Notes under the pieces: model-generated
What the model was told of the DNA's origin: nothing
The model's input: only the letters and a program-made list of their open reading frames with translations
The model's database searches: none
Source of the DNA: Terasakiispira papahanaumokuakeensis
Lineage (GTDB): Bacteria > Pseudomonadota > Gammaproteobacteria > Pseudomonadales > Halomonadaceae
DNA: 64,000 bases
Direction: 5' to 3'
Assembly (NCBI RefSeq): GCF_001709345.1
Contig: NZ_MDTQ01000001.1
Span: forward strand, 2,927,980 to 2,991,979
Part shown: positions 1-8,290 of the stretch, in pieces
How the letters are laid out: every line of letters starts with the position of its first letter
Numbering within the stretch: position 1 is the stretch's first letter
Position numbers and translations under genes: made by a program

Positions 1-60
1 TGAGAGGGTATCAAACATCACGGGCAAAGGAGCCGCTCATTCGCTTGCACTTTGATGACC

Positions 61-1014
61 CTACAGAAAATGATTAAACCCTTCCTGAATCCAAGAACGG
101 CCTGATGCCAGCTTAATCCCTAGAGACTCAGTACACTCACCAATCACAACCGTTGCGGGCCAAAGGCGCGTCAAGGTCTCGAGCTGATCCGGCGCAACAG
201 CACACAAGAGCACATAATCATCGCCCCCCGAAAGGGCGGCCTCTCGCGCCTGATTTTGTCCTAACAAGATCTCAAGATCCGCTTCAATCGGCAATGAATC
301 ATCCTGAATCAAAGCACCCACACCGGAGGCTTCCAATAGATGACGACAGTCTGCCAGCAATCCATCAGACACATCAATTGCCGCATGCACACCCGGTTGA
401 GATGACCAAGCATCACGTACGGCATAGGGCGGTTCAGGCAACATATAGGCCTGCATAAGAGGAGTCCAAGACCAACGCTCTCCTCGCTGGCGGGTGTTAA
501 TCGCTTGCATTTGCTGCAGACCGCCTCGCGCGCTGCCTAAGCTTCCCGTGACCACCAGGAGATCACCGCTCTGAGCCCCATCACGACGCCAAACATGCTC
601 CGGCTGACACCACCCCATCACCTGAACCGTAGCGCTTAGCGGACCCCGTGTAGTATCACCACCAATCAGCGGACAGCCTGCTTTTTCTGATAACGATCGT
701 AAACCGGCAGAAAAATCAGCCAGCCAACAGTCTTCGACTTCAGGCAGGGTCAAAGCCAGCGTAAACCCAGAAGGCTTCGCATTCATCGCCGCCAAATCGG
801 ACAACGCAACGGCCAATGCTCGCCAACCAATAGCCCAGGGGTCAGCATCAGCCAAAAAATGTCGGCCCGCGATTGAAGTATCCACCGAAATCGCTTGCCA
901 ACAGCCGGAAGGTGGGGCCAGGAGTGCACAGTCATCCCCTACACCAAGACGAATATCACTGGCAAGAGGACCTAGTTGTGCAAAATGTCGCTGGATTAAC
1001 CCAAACTCACCCAT
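61..1014 (-). CDS. thiL: Thiamine-monophosphate kinase
   Basis: Phosphorylates thiamine monophosphate to thiamine diphosphate with ATP, the last step of thiamine cofactor synthesis, in the cytosol. The protein is about 317 residues, normal for ThiL. It has the N-terminal GVGDDCALL segment that binds Mg-ATP and the GGDTTRG segment typical of the AIR synthase/ThiL fold. I start it at the ATG at 1014 (MGEFGLIQ), which leaves 4 bp after the nusB stop; an upstream in-frame ATG at 1050 would overlap nusB. It is the last full gene of the minus-strand nrdR-ribD-ribBX-ribH-nusB-thiL block. In relatives pgpA often follows; the 60 bp left here cannot show that. Confidence 0.95.
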   Translation of the reverse strand: MGEFGLIQRHFAQLGPLASDIRLGVGDDCALLAPPSGCWQAISVDTSIAGRHFLADADPWAIGWRALAVALSDLAAMNAKPSGFTLALTLPEVEDCWLADFSAGLRSLSEKAGCPLIGGDTTRGPLSATVQVMGWCQPEHVWRRDGAQSGDLLVVTGSLGSARGGLQQMQAINTRQRGERWSWTPLMQAYMLPEPPYAVRDAWSSQPGVHAAIDVSDGLLADCRHLLEASGVGALIQDDSLPIEADLEILLGQNQAREAALSGGDDYVLLCAVAPDQLETLTRLWPATVVIGECTESLGIKLASGRSWIQEGFNHFL

Positions 1015-1018
1015 GGAC

Positions 1019-1510
1019 TTAACCTCGACGCGCCTGCACCTCTGTCGCACGCTTCGTTTTAGCCAGCTTATCTAATACGCCATTGACATACTTATGGCTA
1101 TCAGTGCCGCCAAAGCGTTTAGCCAGCTCAACCGCCTCATTAATCACTACACGATAAGGCACATCCAGGCGCTTGATCATCTCATAGCTCCCCAGACGTA
1201 GGATCGAGATTTCAATCGGATCCAGGTCATCCAGTTCACGGTCCAAATAACCACTGAATGCCTCATCCATTTCTTGGCGATAACGCACGATCCCATGGGC
1301 CAACTCATGGAAATAAGCATGGTCAGCCTGACGCACGACCTCGACGATATCTTCATGAGGCTCCAGGTTATCATCTGGCATCGCAGCACGTAGCTGAGCT
1401 TCAATATCAGCCATTGTATTGCCACTAATCTGCCACTGATACAGTGCTTGTAAAGTCAGCTGACGTGCAGCACTGCGGGCCTGACGTTTAGAAACCTGGC
1501 CTTTGCTCAT
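1019..1510 (-). CDS. nusB: Transcription antitermination factor NusB
   Basis: All-helical RNA-binding protein that pairs with NusE (S10) on boxA RNA and supports antitermination of rRNA transcription. At 163 residues it is slightly longer than the E. coli protein. It shows the family features: a basic N-terminus ([20 protein letters not shown]), the [16 protein letters not shown] stretch, and the conserved [20 protein letters not shown] helix region with a GVLDKLAK end. Its ATG overlaps the ribH stop as ATGA, so translational coupling is likely. It sits between ribH and thiL, the standard gammaproteobacterial order. Confidence 0.96.
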   Translation of the reverse strand: MSKGQVSKRQARSAARQLTLQALYQWQISGNTMADIEAQLRAAMPDDNLEPHEDIVEVVRQADHAYFHELAHGIVRYRQEMDEAFSGYLDRELDDLDPIEISILRLGSYEMIKRLDVPYRVVINEAVELAKRFGGTDSHKYVNGVLDKLAKTKRATEVQARRG

Positions 1511-2001
1511 GCTTGATGCTCCCCATCCGTCTCTAGGCGTGTCAGCAAATTCACCATTTCAAGTGCCGCCATCGCTGCTTCAGCACCCTTATTCCCCATT
1601 TTGGTGCCAGAGCGCTCAATTGCTTGCTCAATGCTTTCTACGGTCAAAACACCATTGGCAATAGGCAAATCATGGCTCAACATTAAGTTTTTCAGCGCAC
1701 TGTTACACTCACCAGCAACGAACTCGAAGTGTGGTGTCCCTCCACGAATCACAGCGCCCAGCACAATGACCGCATCAACCTGACGGGTTTTCAATACACG
1801 TTGTACTGCCAAAGGCAGCTCCCAGGCTCCCGGAGCATGCACAACCTCAATCTGCTGAGGTTTAACACCGTGAGCTTTTAGTGTACCCACAGCACCAGAG
1901 ACCAGGCTATCGACCACAAAGCTGTTAAAGCGGCCTGCGACAATCGCAAAACGCGCGTTGGGGGCCGTCAAATCCCCTTCAATGACGGTCATATCTTGCA
2001 T
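1507..2001 (-). CDS. ribH: 6,7-dimethyl-8-ribityllumazine synthase
   Basis: Condenses 5-amino-6-ribitylaminouracil with 3,4-dihydroxy-2-butanone 4-phosphate to give lumazine, the direct precursor of riboflavin. The 164-residue protein carries the family motifs AGRFN near the start, [23 protein letters not shown] with the catalytic His, and [16 protein letters not shown] near the end. The start at 2001 ([10 protein letters not shown]) has an AGGA ribosome site seven bases upstream; the ORF can be read from 2046 but that stretch looks like leader. The gene overlaps nusB by four bases. The substrate aminouracil is also the entry point for F420 synthesis by CofH at 45-46.5 kb. Confidence 0.96.
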   Translation of the reverse strand: MQDMTVIEGDLTAPNARFAIVAGRFNSFVVDSLVSGAVGTLKAHGVKPQQIEVVHAPGAWELPLAVQRVLKTRQVDAVIVLGAVIRGGTPHFEFVAGECNSALKNLMLSHDLPIANGVLTVESIEQAIERSGTKMGNKGAEAAMAALEMVNLLTRLETDGEHQA

Positions 2002-2128
2002 GGCGTTATCCTGATAACGAGATATAACAAGGCCACCGGCACACAATTTGGCCTAAGTGTCCTTTTTAATGTGACAACCCATTGATGGCACGCAAGCGCA
2101 TAATGCGCAGGACGTGAACTCTACTGGG

Positions 2129-3253
2129 TTATGACGATGTTTCTTCGCAGCCAATTGTCTCGACAATTTCCAGGTCAAACCCAGAAATACCGCCAAATTT
2201 TAATGGCGATGATAGCAGGCGCATTTTGCCTACGCCCAAATCTCTTAGAATTTGTGCCCCAGTGCCAATAGTCAAATAGGCACCACTACCATCACGTGCA
2301 CTGCCTCTAGCAGAACGCGTCAACCCTAAAAAGCGATTGAGACTCGCCGCCATATCTTGGGGTTCTGACTCCGCCAGTAAAACCAACACGCCTTCGCCAG
2401 CCTCTGCAATATGCTGCATGGCTTGACTCAGGCTCCAGCTGGAGGCTTCTGGCTGGCGAACACCCAATAAGTCTCTGACTGGATCGGCTTGGTGAACTCG
2501 GACCAGAATCGGCGTTTCAGGGTCAGGCTGCCCTTTAACTAAGGCCAGATGCGTCAATTGCTGGATATCATCCCGATAAGGGATCACCTGAAACTCACCA
2601 TAAGCAGTATCCAGAGTATGCGACGCTTCTCGCTTTACTGTGGTCTCGTTGACCAAACGATAGTGGATCAGATCTGCGATGGTGCCAATTTTCAAGTCAT
2701 GGCGCTGTGCAAAAGCTTCCAGGTCAGGGCGTCGAGCCATAGACCCATCATCATTCATCACTTCGACGATCGCAGCGGCAGACTCATAGCCAGCCATCCT
2801 AGCCAAATCGCAGCCCGCTTCGGTGTGTCCGGCCCGTTGTAATACCCCACCGGGTTGAGCACGCAAAGGAAAAATATGCCCAGGCTGTACAATGTCTTCT
2901 GGGCGCGCATCTCGCGCAACAGCGGCTTGAATAGTACGCGCACGATCCGCCGCTGAAATACCTGTCGTCACCCCTCGTGCGGCTTCAATAGACAAAGTGA
3001 AATTGGTCGAGAACTGGGCACCATTACTACGCACCATCAGGGGCAATTCCAACTGATCGCAACGTTCACTACTGAGCGTTAGACAAATCAAGCCACGGGC
3101 ATAACGGGCCATAAAATTAATATCTTCCGCCGAAACACACTCAGCGGCCATGATGAGATCACCCTCATTCTCACGATCTTCATCATCCATCAGGATGACC
3201 ATTTTCCCCTGACGGATATCATCCAGAATTTCTTCAATTGTGTTCAGTGCCAT
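2129..3253 (-). CDS. ribBX: 3,4-dihydroxy-2-butanone 4-phosphate synthase with degenerate GTP cyclohydrolase II-like domain (RibBX type)
   Basis: The N-terminal domain (about residues 1-205) makes 3,4-dihydroxy-2-butanone 4-phosphate from ribulose 5-phosphate. It has the acidic metal/substrate loop MDDEDRENEGDL and the RAGHTEAGCDLARMAG motif. The C-terminal half (about 206-374) aligns in outline to GTP cyclohydrolase II but lacks the zinc cysteines: the place where CLTGD and RCDC should be reads DLLGVRQPEASSW, and the only Cys is at the extreme C-terminus. This matches the described RibBX variant, in which the RibA-like part lost GTP cyclohydrolase activity. A separate RibA must then be encoded elsewhere. 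Start at 3253 (MALNTIEEIL); the gene overlaps ribD by 20 bp. Confidence 0.93.
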   Translation of the reverse strand: MALNTIEEILDDIRQGKMVILMDDEDRENEGDLIMAAECVSAEDINFMARYARGLICLTLSSERCDQLELPLMVRSNGAQFSTNFTLSIEAARGVTTGISAADRARTIQAAVARDARPEDIVQPGHIFPLRAQPGGVLQRAGHTEAGCDLARMAGYESAAAIVEVMNDDGSMARRPDLEAFAQRHDLKIGTIADLIHYRLVNETTVKREASHTLDTAYGEFQVIPYRDDIQQLTHLALVKGQPDPETPILVRVHQADPVRDLLGVRQPEASSWSLSQAMQHIAEAGEGVLVLLAESEPQDMAASLNRFLGLTRSARGSARDGSGAYLTIGTGAQILRDLGVGKMRLLSSPLKFGGISGFDLEIVETIGCEETSS

Positions 3254-4439
3254 ACCCTTTATCCTCAATGGTCATATCGGGTGCCACAGAGACAGGGCTA
3301 GCTTGGATTCGCCAGTCTTCACCCACAGCCCGGATATCATGAATCTTCAAATGAACCTTATCAGCCATTCGCTCAAGTCCAGGCAGATTAAATAAAGCAC
3401 GAGCAGACTGCCCCAGTAGCACGGGAGCCAAGTACAAATAAATGTCATCTAATAAGCCGGCTTGAAGACAGGCCCCCACCAAAGTGGCGCCTGCCTCAAC
3501 TAAAACTTCATTACAATCTCGTTGCTGGGCTAAATACTCAAATAGCCCTTTTAATTCAACCCGCCCTTGTGCCTGAGCAGGTAGCACAATCACTTCCGCG
3601 CCAGCTTCTTCTAGTGCCTGCTGGCGGGCCGCCATATCAAGATGGGCATGATCCTGACTGGCCACAATCAAAGTGGTCCCCGGCTGCTTCAAAATGCGAG
3701 CGCCGATAGGTGTTCTTAACCCCGAATCAACAATGACACGTAAAGGCTGACGCTGCGCAATTTCATCCGCATCAGGCAAAGTCAATTGATCCGCTCGAAC
3801 CGTTAAAGCGCAATCATCATGAATAACCGTCTCAACACCCGTCACAATCGCGCTTGAGGCCGCACGCAAACGCTGAACATCCGCACGCGCTGATGCACCG
3901 GTAATCCATTGAGACTCACCTGACCACATCGCGGTTCGGCCATCGAGGCTGGCGGCCAGTTTGGCGCACACTCGGGGACGTCCCTCTGACATGCGACGAA
4001 TAAAGCCAAGATTTAACGCCTCAGCATCGGCTTCCAGCAATCCCACTTCAACATCGACACCCGCTTCACGTAAGCGCTTAATGCCATTACCCGCAACAAG
4101 CGGGTTAGGATCCTGCATGCCCACCACAACACGTGAAACACCCGCTTGAATAAGCGCTTCAGCACAAGGAGGAGTACGCCCATGATGACTGCAGGGCTCT
4201 AAAGTGACATAAGCCGTCGCGCCATGAGCTTTACCGCCCGCTGCCTGCAAAGCATGAATTTCAGCATGGGGTTCACCGGCACGATAATGCCAGCCTTCCC
4301 CGATAATGCGCCCGGCTTTTTCCAAAACACAGCCGACACGTGGATTAGGATCTGTGGTGTAACGTCCCCGCCGCGCCAAAGAAATGGCATGCGCCATACA
4401 ACGCGCTGGCGTCCAGGGCGTTTTACGTCGACCACGCAT
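3234..4439 (-). CDS. ribD: Bifunctional diaminohydroxyphosphoribosylaminopyrimidine deaminase / 5-amino-6-(5-phosphoribosylamino)uracil reductase
   Basis: Performs the deamination and side-chain reduction steps of riboflavin synthesis. The N-terminal cytidine-deaminase-like domain (about 1-150) has the zinc motif HAE and EPCSHHGRTPPC. The C-terminal reductase domain (about 155-385) has the KLAASLDGRTAM start and the VEAGATLVGACL segment. Length 401 is slightly over the usual 360-380. It starts 11 bp after nrdR and its 3' end overlaps ribBX directly. In most relatives riboflavin synthase (ribE) lies between ribD and ribBA; here there is no room for it. Confidence 0.95.
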   Translation of the reverse strand: MRGRRKTPWTPARCMAHAISLARRGRYTTDPNPRVGCVLEKAGRIIGEGWHYRAGEPHAEIHALQAAGGKAHGATAYVTLEPCSHHGRTPPCAEALIQAGVSRVVVGMQDPNPLVAGNGIKRLREAGVDVEVGLLEADAEALNLGFIRRMSEGRPRVCAKLAASLDGRTAMWSGESQWITGASARADVQRLRAASSAIVTGVETVIHDDCALTVRADQLTLPDADEIAQRQPLRVIVDSGLRTPIGARILKQPGTTLIVASQDHAHLDMAARQQALEEAGAEVIVLPAQAQGRVELKGLFEYLAQQRDCNEVLVEAGATLVGACLQAGLLDDIYLYLAPVLLGQSARALFNLPGLERMADKVHLKIHDIRAVGEDWRIQASPVSVAPDMTIEDKGYGTEHN

Positions 4440-4450
4440 AAGTCACTCCG

Positions 4451-4942
4451 TTAATCACGGGGAGAATCGTGTGAAGAAGTTGCTGACGGCCGATCCGCTG
4501 ACAAACGATCGATTTCTTCACGAAAGGCTTCCAAGTCTTTGAACTGACGATAAACCGAAGCAAAACGAATATAAGCCACTTCATCCAGTTCGCGCAGCTG
4601 ATTCATCACGACTTCACCGACTTGTCGAGACTGGATTTCCCGCTCACCTCGTGAGCGTAGCTGTTGTCGAATGCGTTCAATCGCCGTTTCCATCGCTTCA
4701 GTACTGACAGGGCGCTTCTCAAGGGCTCGCTTCAATCCCGCTCGAAGTTTAGTTTCATCGAACGATTCTCGCGTACCATCCTGCTTTACAATCTGAGGCA
4801 TCACCAATTCGGCAGTTTCATAGGTGGTGAAGCGCTCATTACATGTCAGACACTCGCGTCGACGGCGCACTTGATCGCCCCCCGCCACCAATCTGGAGTC
4901 CGTGACTTTGGTTTCCTGTGCATTACAGAAAGGGCAGTGCAT
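4451..4942 (-). CDS. nrdR: Transcriptional repressor NrdR
   Basis: Zinc-ribbon and ATP-cone repressor of ribonucleotide reductase genes that senses ATP/dATP. From the ATG at 4942 the protein is 163 residues. It opens [17 protein letters not shown], then has a second CxxC pair (CLTCNERF) completing the zinc ribbon, followed by an ATP-cone domain ([19 protein letters not shown]). The reading frame is open further upstream to 5011, but homologues begin at MHCPFC. It is the first gene of the riboflavin/thiamine block and is followed 11 bp later by ribD. Confidence 0.96.
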   Translation of the reverse strand: MHCPFCNAQETKVTDSRLVAGGDQVRRRRECLTCNERFTTYETAELVMPQIVKQDGTRESFDETKLRAGLKRALEKRPVSTEAMETAIERIRQQLRSRGEREIQSRQVGEVVMNQLRELDEVAYIRFASVYRQFKDLEAFREEIDRLSADRPSATSSHDSPRD

Positions 4943-5027
4943 GTTGCGATCGCCGTTTAATCTAGGTGAACAAACCGATTGCGCCTGATGATTGCAGCGC
5001 ACTGAAAACAATATTCTAACGTCAAAT

Positions 5028-5055
5028 CGCCCCCGGTGACAGGCACACGGGGGCG
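5028..5055. terminator. GC-rich hairpin between the thioesterase gene and nrdR
   Basis: Eight-base stem CGCCCCCG (5028-5035) with CGGGGGCG (5048-5055) and a 12-base loop. It lies downstream of the minus-strand gene ending at 5129. There is no clear U tract on either strand (minus continues ATTTGACG), so it may only be a transcript-end or processing hairpin. Confidence 0.35.
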
Positions 5056-5128
5056 AACTTTAAAACGAGCCTAACATCATAAGGGCAAGATCTGCACTAA
5101 AGCGTCTCTTTATCCCCCTAATGACGGC

Positions 5129-5584
5129 TCAAAGTGACATCGACCGCCCCGCATCAATGGGATCAGGTAACGGCTGGTGCGCCACCCACAAGCGGTCAAT
5201 ATGTTCGGCAACGAGCCCTGGAAAAGGCATTTCCTTACGCTCATCTAAATCGGCATTACTCAAAATTTGTTCACACGTTGCACAGACCTGTCCTTTCTCG
5301 TCTTTAAGCACTAACCAAATACGCAAACGCTTGGCATCATGCTCCAGCAACTGCAAATCAATATGCACTAGCCCCCCGGCATAAAGATCATGCCAATAGC
5401 TAATACGACTTTCCAATGTGAACAGGCTACAACGAAGGCTTTCTCGAGTACCTTTATCGAGCCCAATGCGCTCTTTCAAACGATCAACAGCTTGAGAAAA
5501 CACACTGGCAAAAGCGGCATCATTCATCCGCCCACTTACATCCGTCCAGGCTTCACTTACAGGGCATTCAAGCAACGGCGTCAT
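5129..5584 (-). CDS. Thioesterase-like hot-dog fold protein
   Basis: 151-residue protein that I read as a member of the acyl-CoA thioesterase/4HBT group. The pattern is that of a hot-dog fold: a predicted helix (FASVFSQAVDRLKERIG) followed by strands including LESRISYWHDLYAGGLVHIDLQLLEHDAKRLRIWLVL and a terminal acidic helix. Related proteins are found beside carnitine dehydrogenase or as stand-alone thioesterases, but no such partner is adjacent here. Translation starts at ATG 5584 with an AGGAG site just upstream. The catalytic residues cannot be pinned from sequence alone, so the substrate is unknown. Confidence 0.6.
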   Translation of the reverse strand: MTPLLECPVSEAWTDVSGRMNDAAFASVFSQAVDRLKERIGLDKGTRESLRCSLFTLESRISYWHDLYAGGLVHIDLQLLEHDAKRLRIWLVLKDEKGQVCATCEQILSNADLDERKEMPFPGLVAEHIDRLWVAHQPLPDPIDAGRSMSL

Positions 5585-5807
5585 AGTTTTCTCCTGTCGA
5601 AACGAAGGTGAACATACGGATATGAGTCACCCTGCATGGCACTGCGTCTTGATATCATGTTCTTACTGAACATTGTGTTTGGGTGCTGAGGATCATATTC
5701 AACCCCAGGCTGATAGATTCCCCCAGTGACCGACTTTTTTGTCGCGCCTCCAATGCAGACCACAAAAACAGAGAAAAGTCCCTTCCAAAAGCATATTTTT
5801 CAACCCA

Positions 5808-5921
5808 ATCGAGTAGGAAGGGGAGTTGCCCCCCTCATCTCACACCACCGTCCTCTCACACCTCCGTACGTACGGTTCCGTATACAGCGGTTCAAAGCGC
5901 TACGCGCCATGCCTGGAACAC
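5808..5921 (-). mobile_element. Internally deleted group IIC intron remnant
   Basis: On the minus strand, immediately after the glnA terminator U tract, the sequence begins GTGTTCCAGGCATGG, resembling the 5' end of group IIC introns. It then passes directly into a domain V-like hairpin: CGC triad, stem GTATACG, loop GAAC, CGTA, a CG two-base bulge, TAC (about 5862-5893). The 3' end has a small GC hairpin (domain VI-like) and the classic end CCTACTCGAT. Domains I-IV and the reverse transcriptase ORF are missing. Group IIC introns are known to insert downstream of Rho-independent terminators in this orientation, which fits the position. It is probably immobile unless an enzyme acts in trans. 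Called by pattern recognition only. Confidence 0.75.
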
Positions 5922-5924
5922 CAA

Positions 5925-5952
5925 TAAAAAAAGCCCCGCCTAGGCGGGGCTT
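5925..5952 (-). terminator. Rho-independent terminator of glnA
   Basis: Palindrome AAGCCCCGCC-TA-GGCGGGGCTT at 5931-5952. On the minus strand it runs into seven T residues, about 115 bases after the glnA stop. Confidence 0.9.
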
Positions 5953-6069
5953 GGGTCAAACTTTTCAATTAAGCTCTTCAATCAAGCTCTGGAGTCAAAA
6001 TAGAATCAAACTAAGTACGGTTCTATCTGCTCATTCTATTAATCTTCACTATCGACAATAAACAATCGA

Positions 6070-7476
6070 TTAAACAGAGTAATACATATCGAATTCAACC
6101 GGGTGAGTGGTCTGACGCAGACGATCGATCTCTTCCTGCTTCAATGAGATAAAGCCCTGAATCATATCTTCGGTGAAGACACCACCTTTAGTCAGGAACT
6201 CATGATCATTAGCCAGGCATTCAATAGCTTCTTCCAAGCTACTGGCCACCTGAGGAATCGCTGCAGCTTCTTCTGCAGGCAGATCATACAAGTCTTTATC
6301 AGCAGCATCGCCAGGATGAATTTTGTTCTGAATGCCGTCCAGACCAGCCATCAGCAATGCGGCAAAGCACAGGTAGGGGTTGGCAGACGGATCAGGGAAG
6401 CGTGTTTCAATACGCTTAGCTTTCGGGCTGCTGACATACGGAATACGGATAGACGCTGAACGGTTGCGAGCAGAGTAAGCCAGCATCACCGGTGCTTCAA
6501 AACCCGGGACCAAACGCTTGTAAGAGTTGGTTGAGCTGTTCGTCAGCGCATTCAGTGCCTTAGCGTGCTTGATGATACCGCCAATGTAATAAAGGGCGAT
6601 TTCAGACAGGCCGGCATAGCTATCGCCTGAGAAGAGGTTAACACCATCTTTAGACAGTGACTGGTGTACATGCATCCCAGAACCATTGTCGCCGACAACT
6701 GGCTTCGGCATAAAAGTGGCTGTCTTACCGAAGGCATGTGCCACGTTATGGATGCAATATTTCAGTACTTGGACTTCATCCGCTTTTTTGACCAGCGTAT
6801 TGAAGGCGACACCGATTTCATTCTGGTTCGCTGTCGCAACTTCATGGTGGTGAACTTCCACCTCAAGACCCATCGCAGTCATAGCGTTACACATAGCGCC
6901 ACGAATTTCATGGGAAGAGTCCACCGGCGGTACCGGGAAGTAGCCGCCTTTAACACGCGGGCGGTGCCCCATGTTACCGCCTTCGATTTTAGAATCAGAA
7001 GACCACGCAGCTTCTTCAGAATTGACTTCGTACATGGCGCCGGACATATCCTGCTTCCATTTAACGTCATCAAAAATGAAGAATTCCGGTTCTGGACCGA
7101 AGAAAGCGGTATCTGCAATGCCAGTGGACTTCAGATACTCTTCAGCGCGACGCGCGATGGAGCGCGGATCACGTTCATAACCCTGCATCGTGCTCGGCTC
7201 AATGATGTCACAACGTACAATCAACGTCGGCTCATCAGTGAACGGATCCAACACGGAACCTTCATCATCCGGCATTAGGATCATGTCGGACTCATTGATG
7301 CCTTTCCAGCCACCAATGGAAGAACCATCAAACATCTGACCTGTCTCAAAAAACTCCTCATCCACAAAACTAGCCGGGATGGTCACGTGCTGCTCTTTAC
7401 CCCGTGTATCGGTAAAACGCAGATCGACCCACTTCACGTCGTGTTCTTTGATCAGATTCAGGGTTTTATCGGACAT
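6070..7476 (-). CDS. glnA: Glutamine synthetase, type I
   Basis: Makes glutamine from glutamate, ammonia and ATP; central enzyme of nitrogen assimilation, a cytosolic dodecamer. The 468-residue protein has the beta-grasp start with [17 protein letters not shown], the [11 protein letters not shown] metal/substrate motif, the [27 protein letters not shown] active-site region, and a C-terminal [12 protein letters not shown] Tyr at residue 397 in KDLYDLP matches the adenylylation site of the E. coli enzyme, so GlnE control is expected. The start at 7476 has a GGAGG site five bases upstream. A sigma-54 promoter and an NtrC-like site lie upstream. glnL/glnG do not follow. Confidence 0.98.
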   Translation of the reverse strand: MSDKTLNLIKEHDVKWVDLRFTDTRGKEQHVTIPASFVDEEFFETGQMFDGSSIGGWKGINESDMILMPDDEGSVLDPFTDEPTLIVRCDIIEPSTMQGYERDPRSIARRAEEYLKSTGIADTAFFGPEPEFFIFDDVKWKQDMSGAMYEVNSEEAAWSSDSKIEGGNMGHRPRVKGGYFPVPPVDSSHEIRGAMCNAMTAMGLEVEVHHHEVATANQNEIGVAFNTLVKKADEVQVLKYCIHNVAHAFGKTATFMPKPVVGDNGSGMHVHQSLSKDGVNLFSGDSYAGLSEIALYYIGGIIKHAKALNALTNSSTNSYKRLVPGFEAPVMLAYSARNRSASIRIPYVSSPKAKRIETRFPDPSANPYLCFAALLMAGLDGIQNKIHPGDAADKDLYDLPAEEAAAIPQVASSLEEAIECLANDHEFLTKGGVFTEDMIQGFISLKQEEIDRLRQTTHPVEFDMYYSV

Positions 7477-7749
7477 GATCGCCTCCATGTAATTGGCGTT
7501 GATTCTCAGACTAAGTGTCTATTCATTAAAATCTTCGAGCGTTTCAGTATCCAGCGTGCTCGTTTATTCGCCAGCTTGCCATCATCGATGCCGTCGATTC
7601 ACATTGAATGTGCTGTCGCTGACATCTGCTGTCGTTGGCCTCTACTTCAGTTGGCCTCAGTGCCAACAGGCTACCCATCGATTGAAATGCTCATCACCAT
7701 ATCAGCATTCCATTCATCAGATGTTCAAGCCTTAGGATATCAGTTCAAG

Positions 7750-7765
7750 AGCAAAGCCTGTGCCA
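7750..7765 (-). promoter_or_regulatory. Sigma-54 promoter of glnA
   Basis: On the minus strand the sequence reads TGGCACAGGCTTTGCT, with GG and GC elements exactly ten bases apart, as in the -24/-12 consensus. Predicted transcription start is near 7738, giving a leader of about 260 bases before glnA. Confidence 0.85.
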
Positions 7766-7935
7766 GAACGAGGCATCATGATCAAAATAACGCTGAAAGG
7801 CCCATCATAAGCGGCTTACAAAGATCCAAAATAAATTCCGCGACAGATTTAAACCCCATCAGCGCCCTTTAAGAGTGCAGTTTTGGTTAAAAAAATGCGG
7901 TCAGCGCACCAAAACAAAACAAAAAAGGCCCAAAA

Positions 7936-7950
7936 GCACCAAGTTAGTGC
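7936..7950. promoter_or_regulatory. Putative NtrC enhancer site upstream of glnA
   Basis: GCACC-AAGTT-AGTGC, one mismatch from the dyad GCACC-N5-GGTGC bound by NtrC, about 175 bases upstream of the sigma-54 promoter. Only one good copy was found; E. coli has two strong ones. The 474-bp region 7489-7962 otherwise holds no gene that I can support. Confidence 0.55.
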
Positions 7951-7962
7951 GAATCATGCGGG

Positions 7963-8184
7963 TTAGCAGGCCACCCTGATATAAAACTCATCATCGGTCG
8001 TCTCAATCGAGACCAACTCATGACCATGGACACGACACCAGGCCGGAATATCATGCGTCGCGCCGGGGTCAGTACAAATCACCGTTAAAACTTCCCCAGG
8101 CCCCATGCTGGCGATGGCCTGTTGCGTTTTAATCACCGGCAACGGGCATAATTTCAATCTCATATCCAATACTTGATCGGTCAT
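7963..8184 (-). CDS. tusA: TusA/SirA-family sulfur carrier protein
   Basis: Small (73-residue) sulfur-transfer protein. The family motif LCPLPVIKT carries the Cys that takes sulfane sulfur from a desulfurase; the second half (VICTDPGATHDIPAWC) completes the alpha-beta TusA fold. The start at 8184 has an AAGG site. It lies 106 bp downstream of a PP-loop enzyme on the same strand, which suggests that this carrier serves that enzyme rather than, or as well as, the classical TusBCD-MnmA relay. A family name is safe; a precise ortholog is not. Confidence 0.85.
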   Translation of the reverse strand: MTDQVLDMRLKLCPLPVIKTQQAIASMGPGEVLTVICTDPGATHDIPAWCRVHGHELVSIETTDDEFYIRVAC

Positions 8185-8263
8185 GACCTTTCTCTGCATT
8201 ATCTTAGTGCACACGAATTAAGACCTGGGCGGAATCACCCAGTACCCTGGGGTATCATTCATA

Positions 8264-8285
8264 AGAACTTGGCTAGAACTTGGCT
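8264..8285. repeat. 11-bp tandem duplication
   Basis: AGAACTTGGCT occurs twice back to back in the spacer between the PP-loop gene and tusA. No function is apparent. Confidence 0.7.
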
Positions 8286-8290
8286 ATCGT

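Noticed and set aside
1-60. Start of pgpA downstream of thiL
   Set aside because: Only 60 bases remain and no clear PgpA N-terminus can be read from them.
2129-3253. Calling the gene a fully bifunctional RibBA
   Set aside because: The zinc cysteines of GTP cyclohydrolase II are absent, so only the RibB activity can be claimed.
5581-5763. 60-residue minus-strand ORF that ends in an ATGA overlap with the thioesterase gene
   Set aside because: No recognisable family, poor start context and composition unlike its neighbours; the overlap may be chance.
7387-7872. Plus-strand ORFs of up to 161 residues across the glnA 5' end and promoter
   Set aside because: They lie opposite glnA and its sigma-54 promoter; translated sequence is low-information and lacks any domain.
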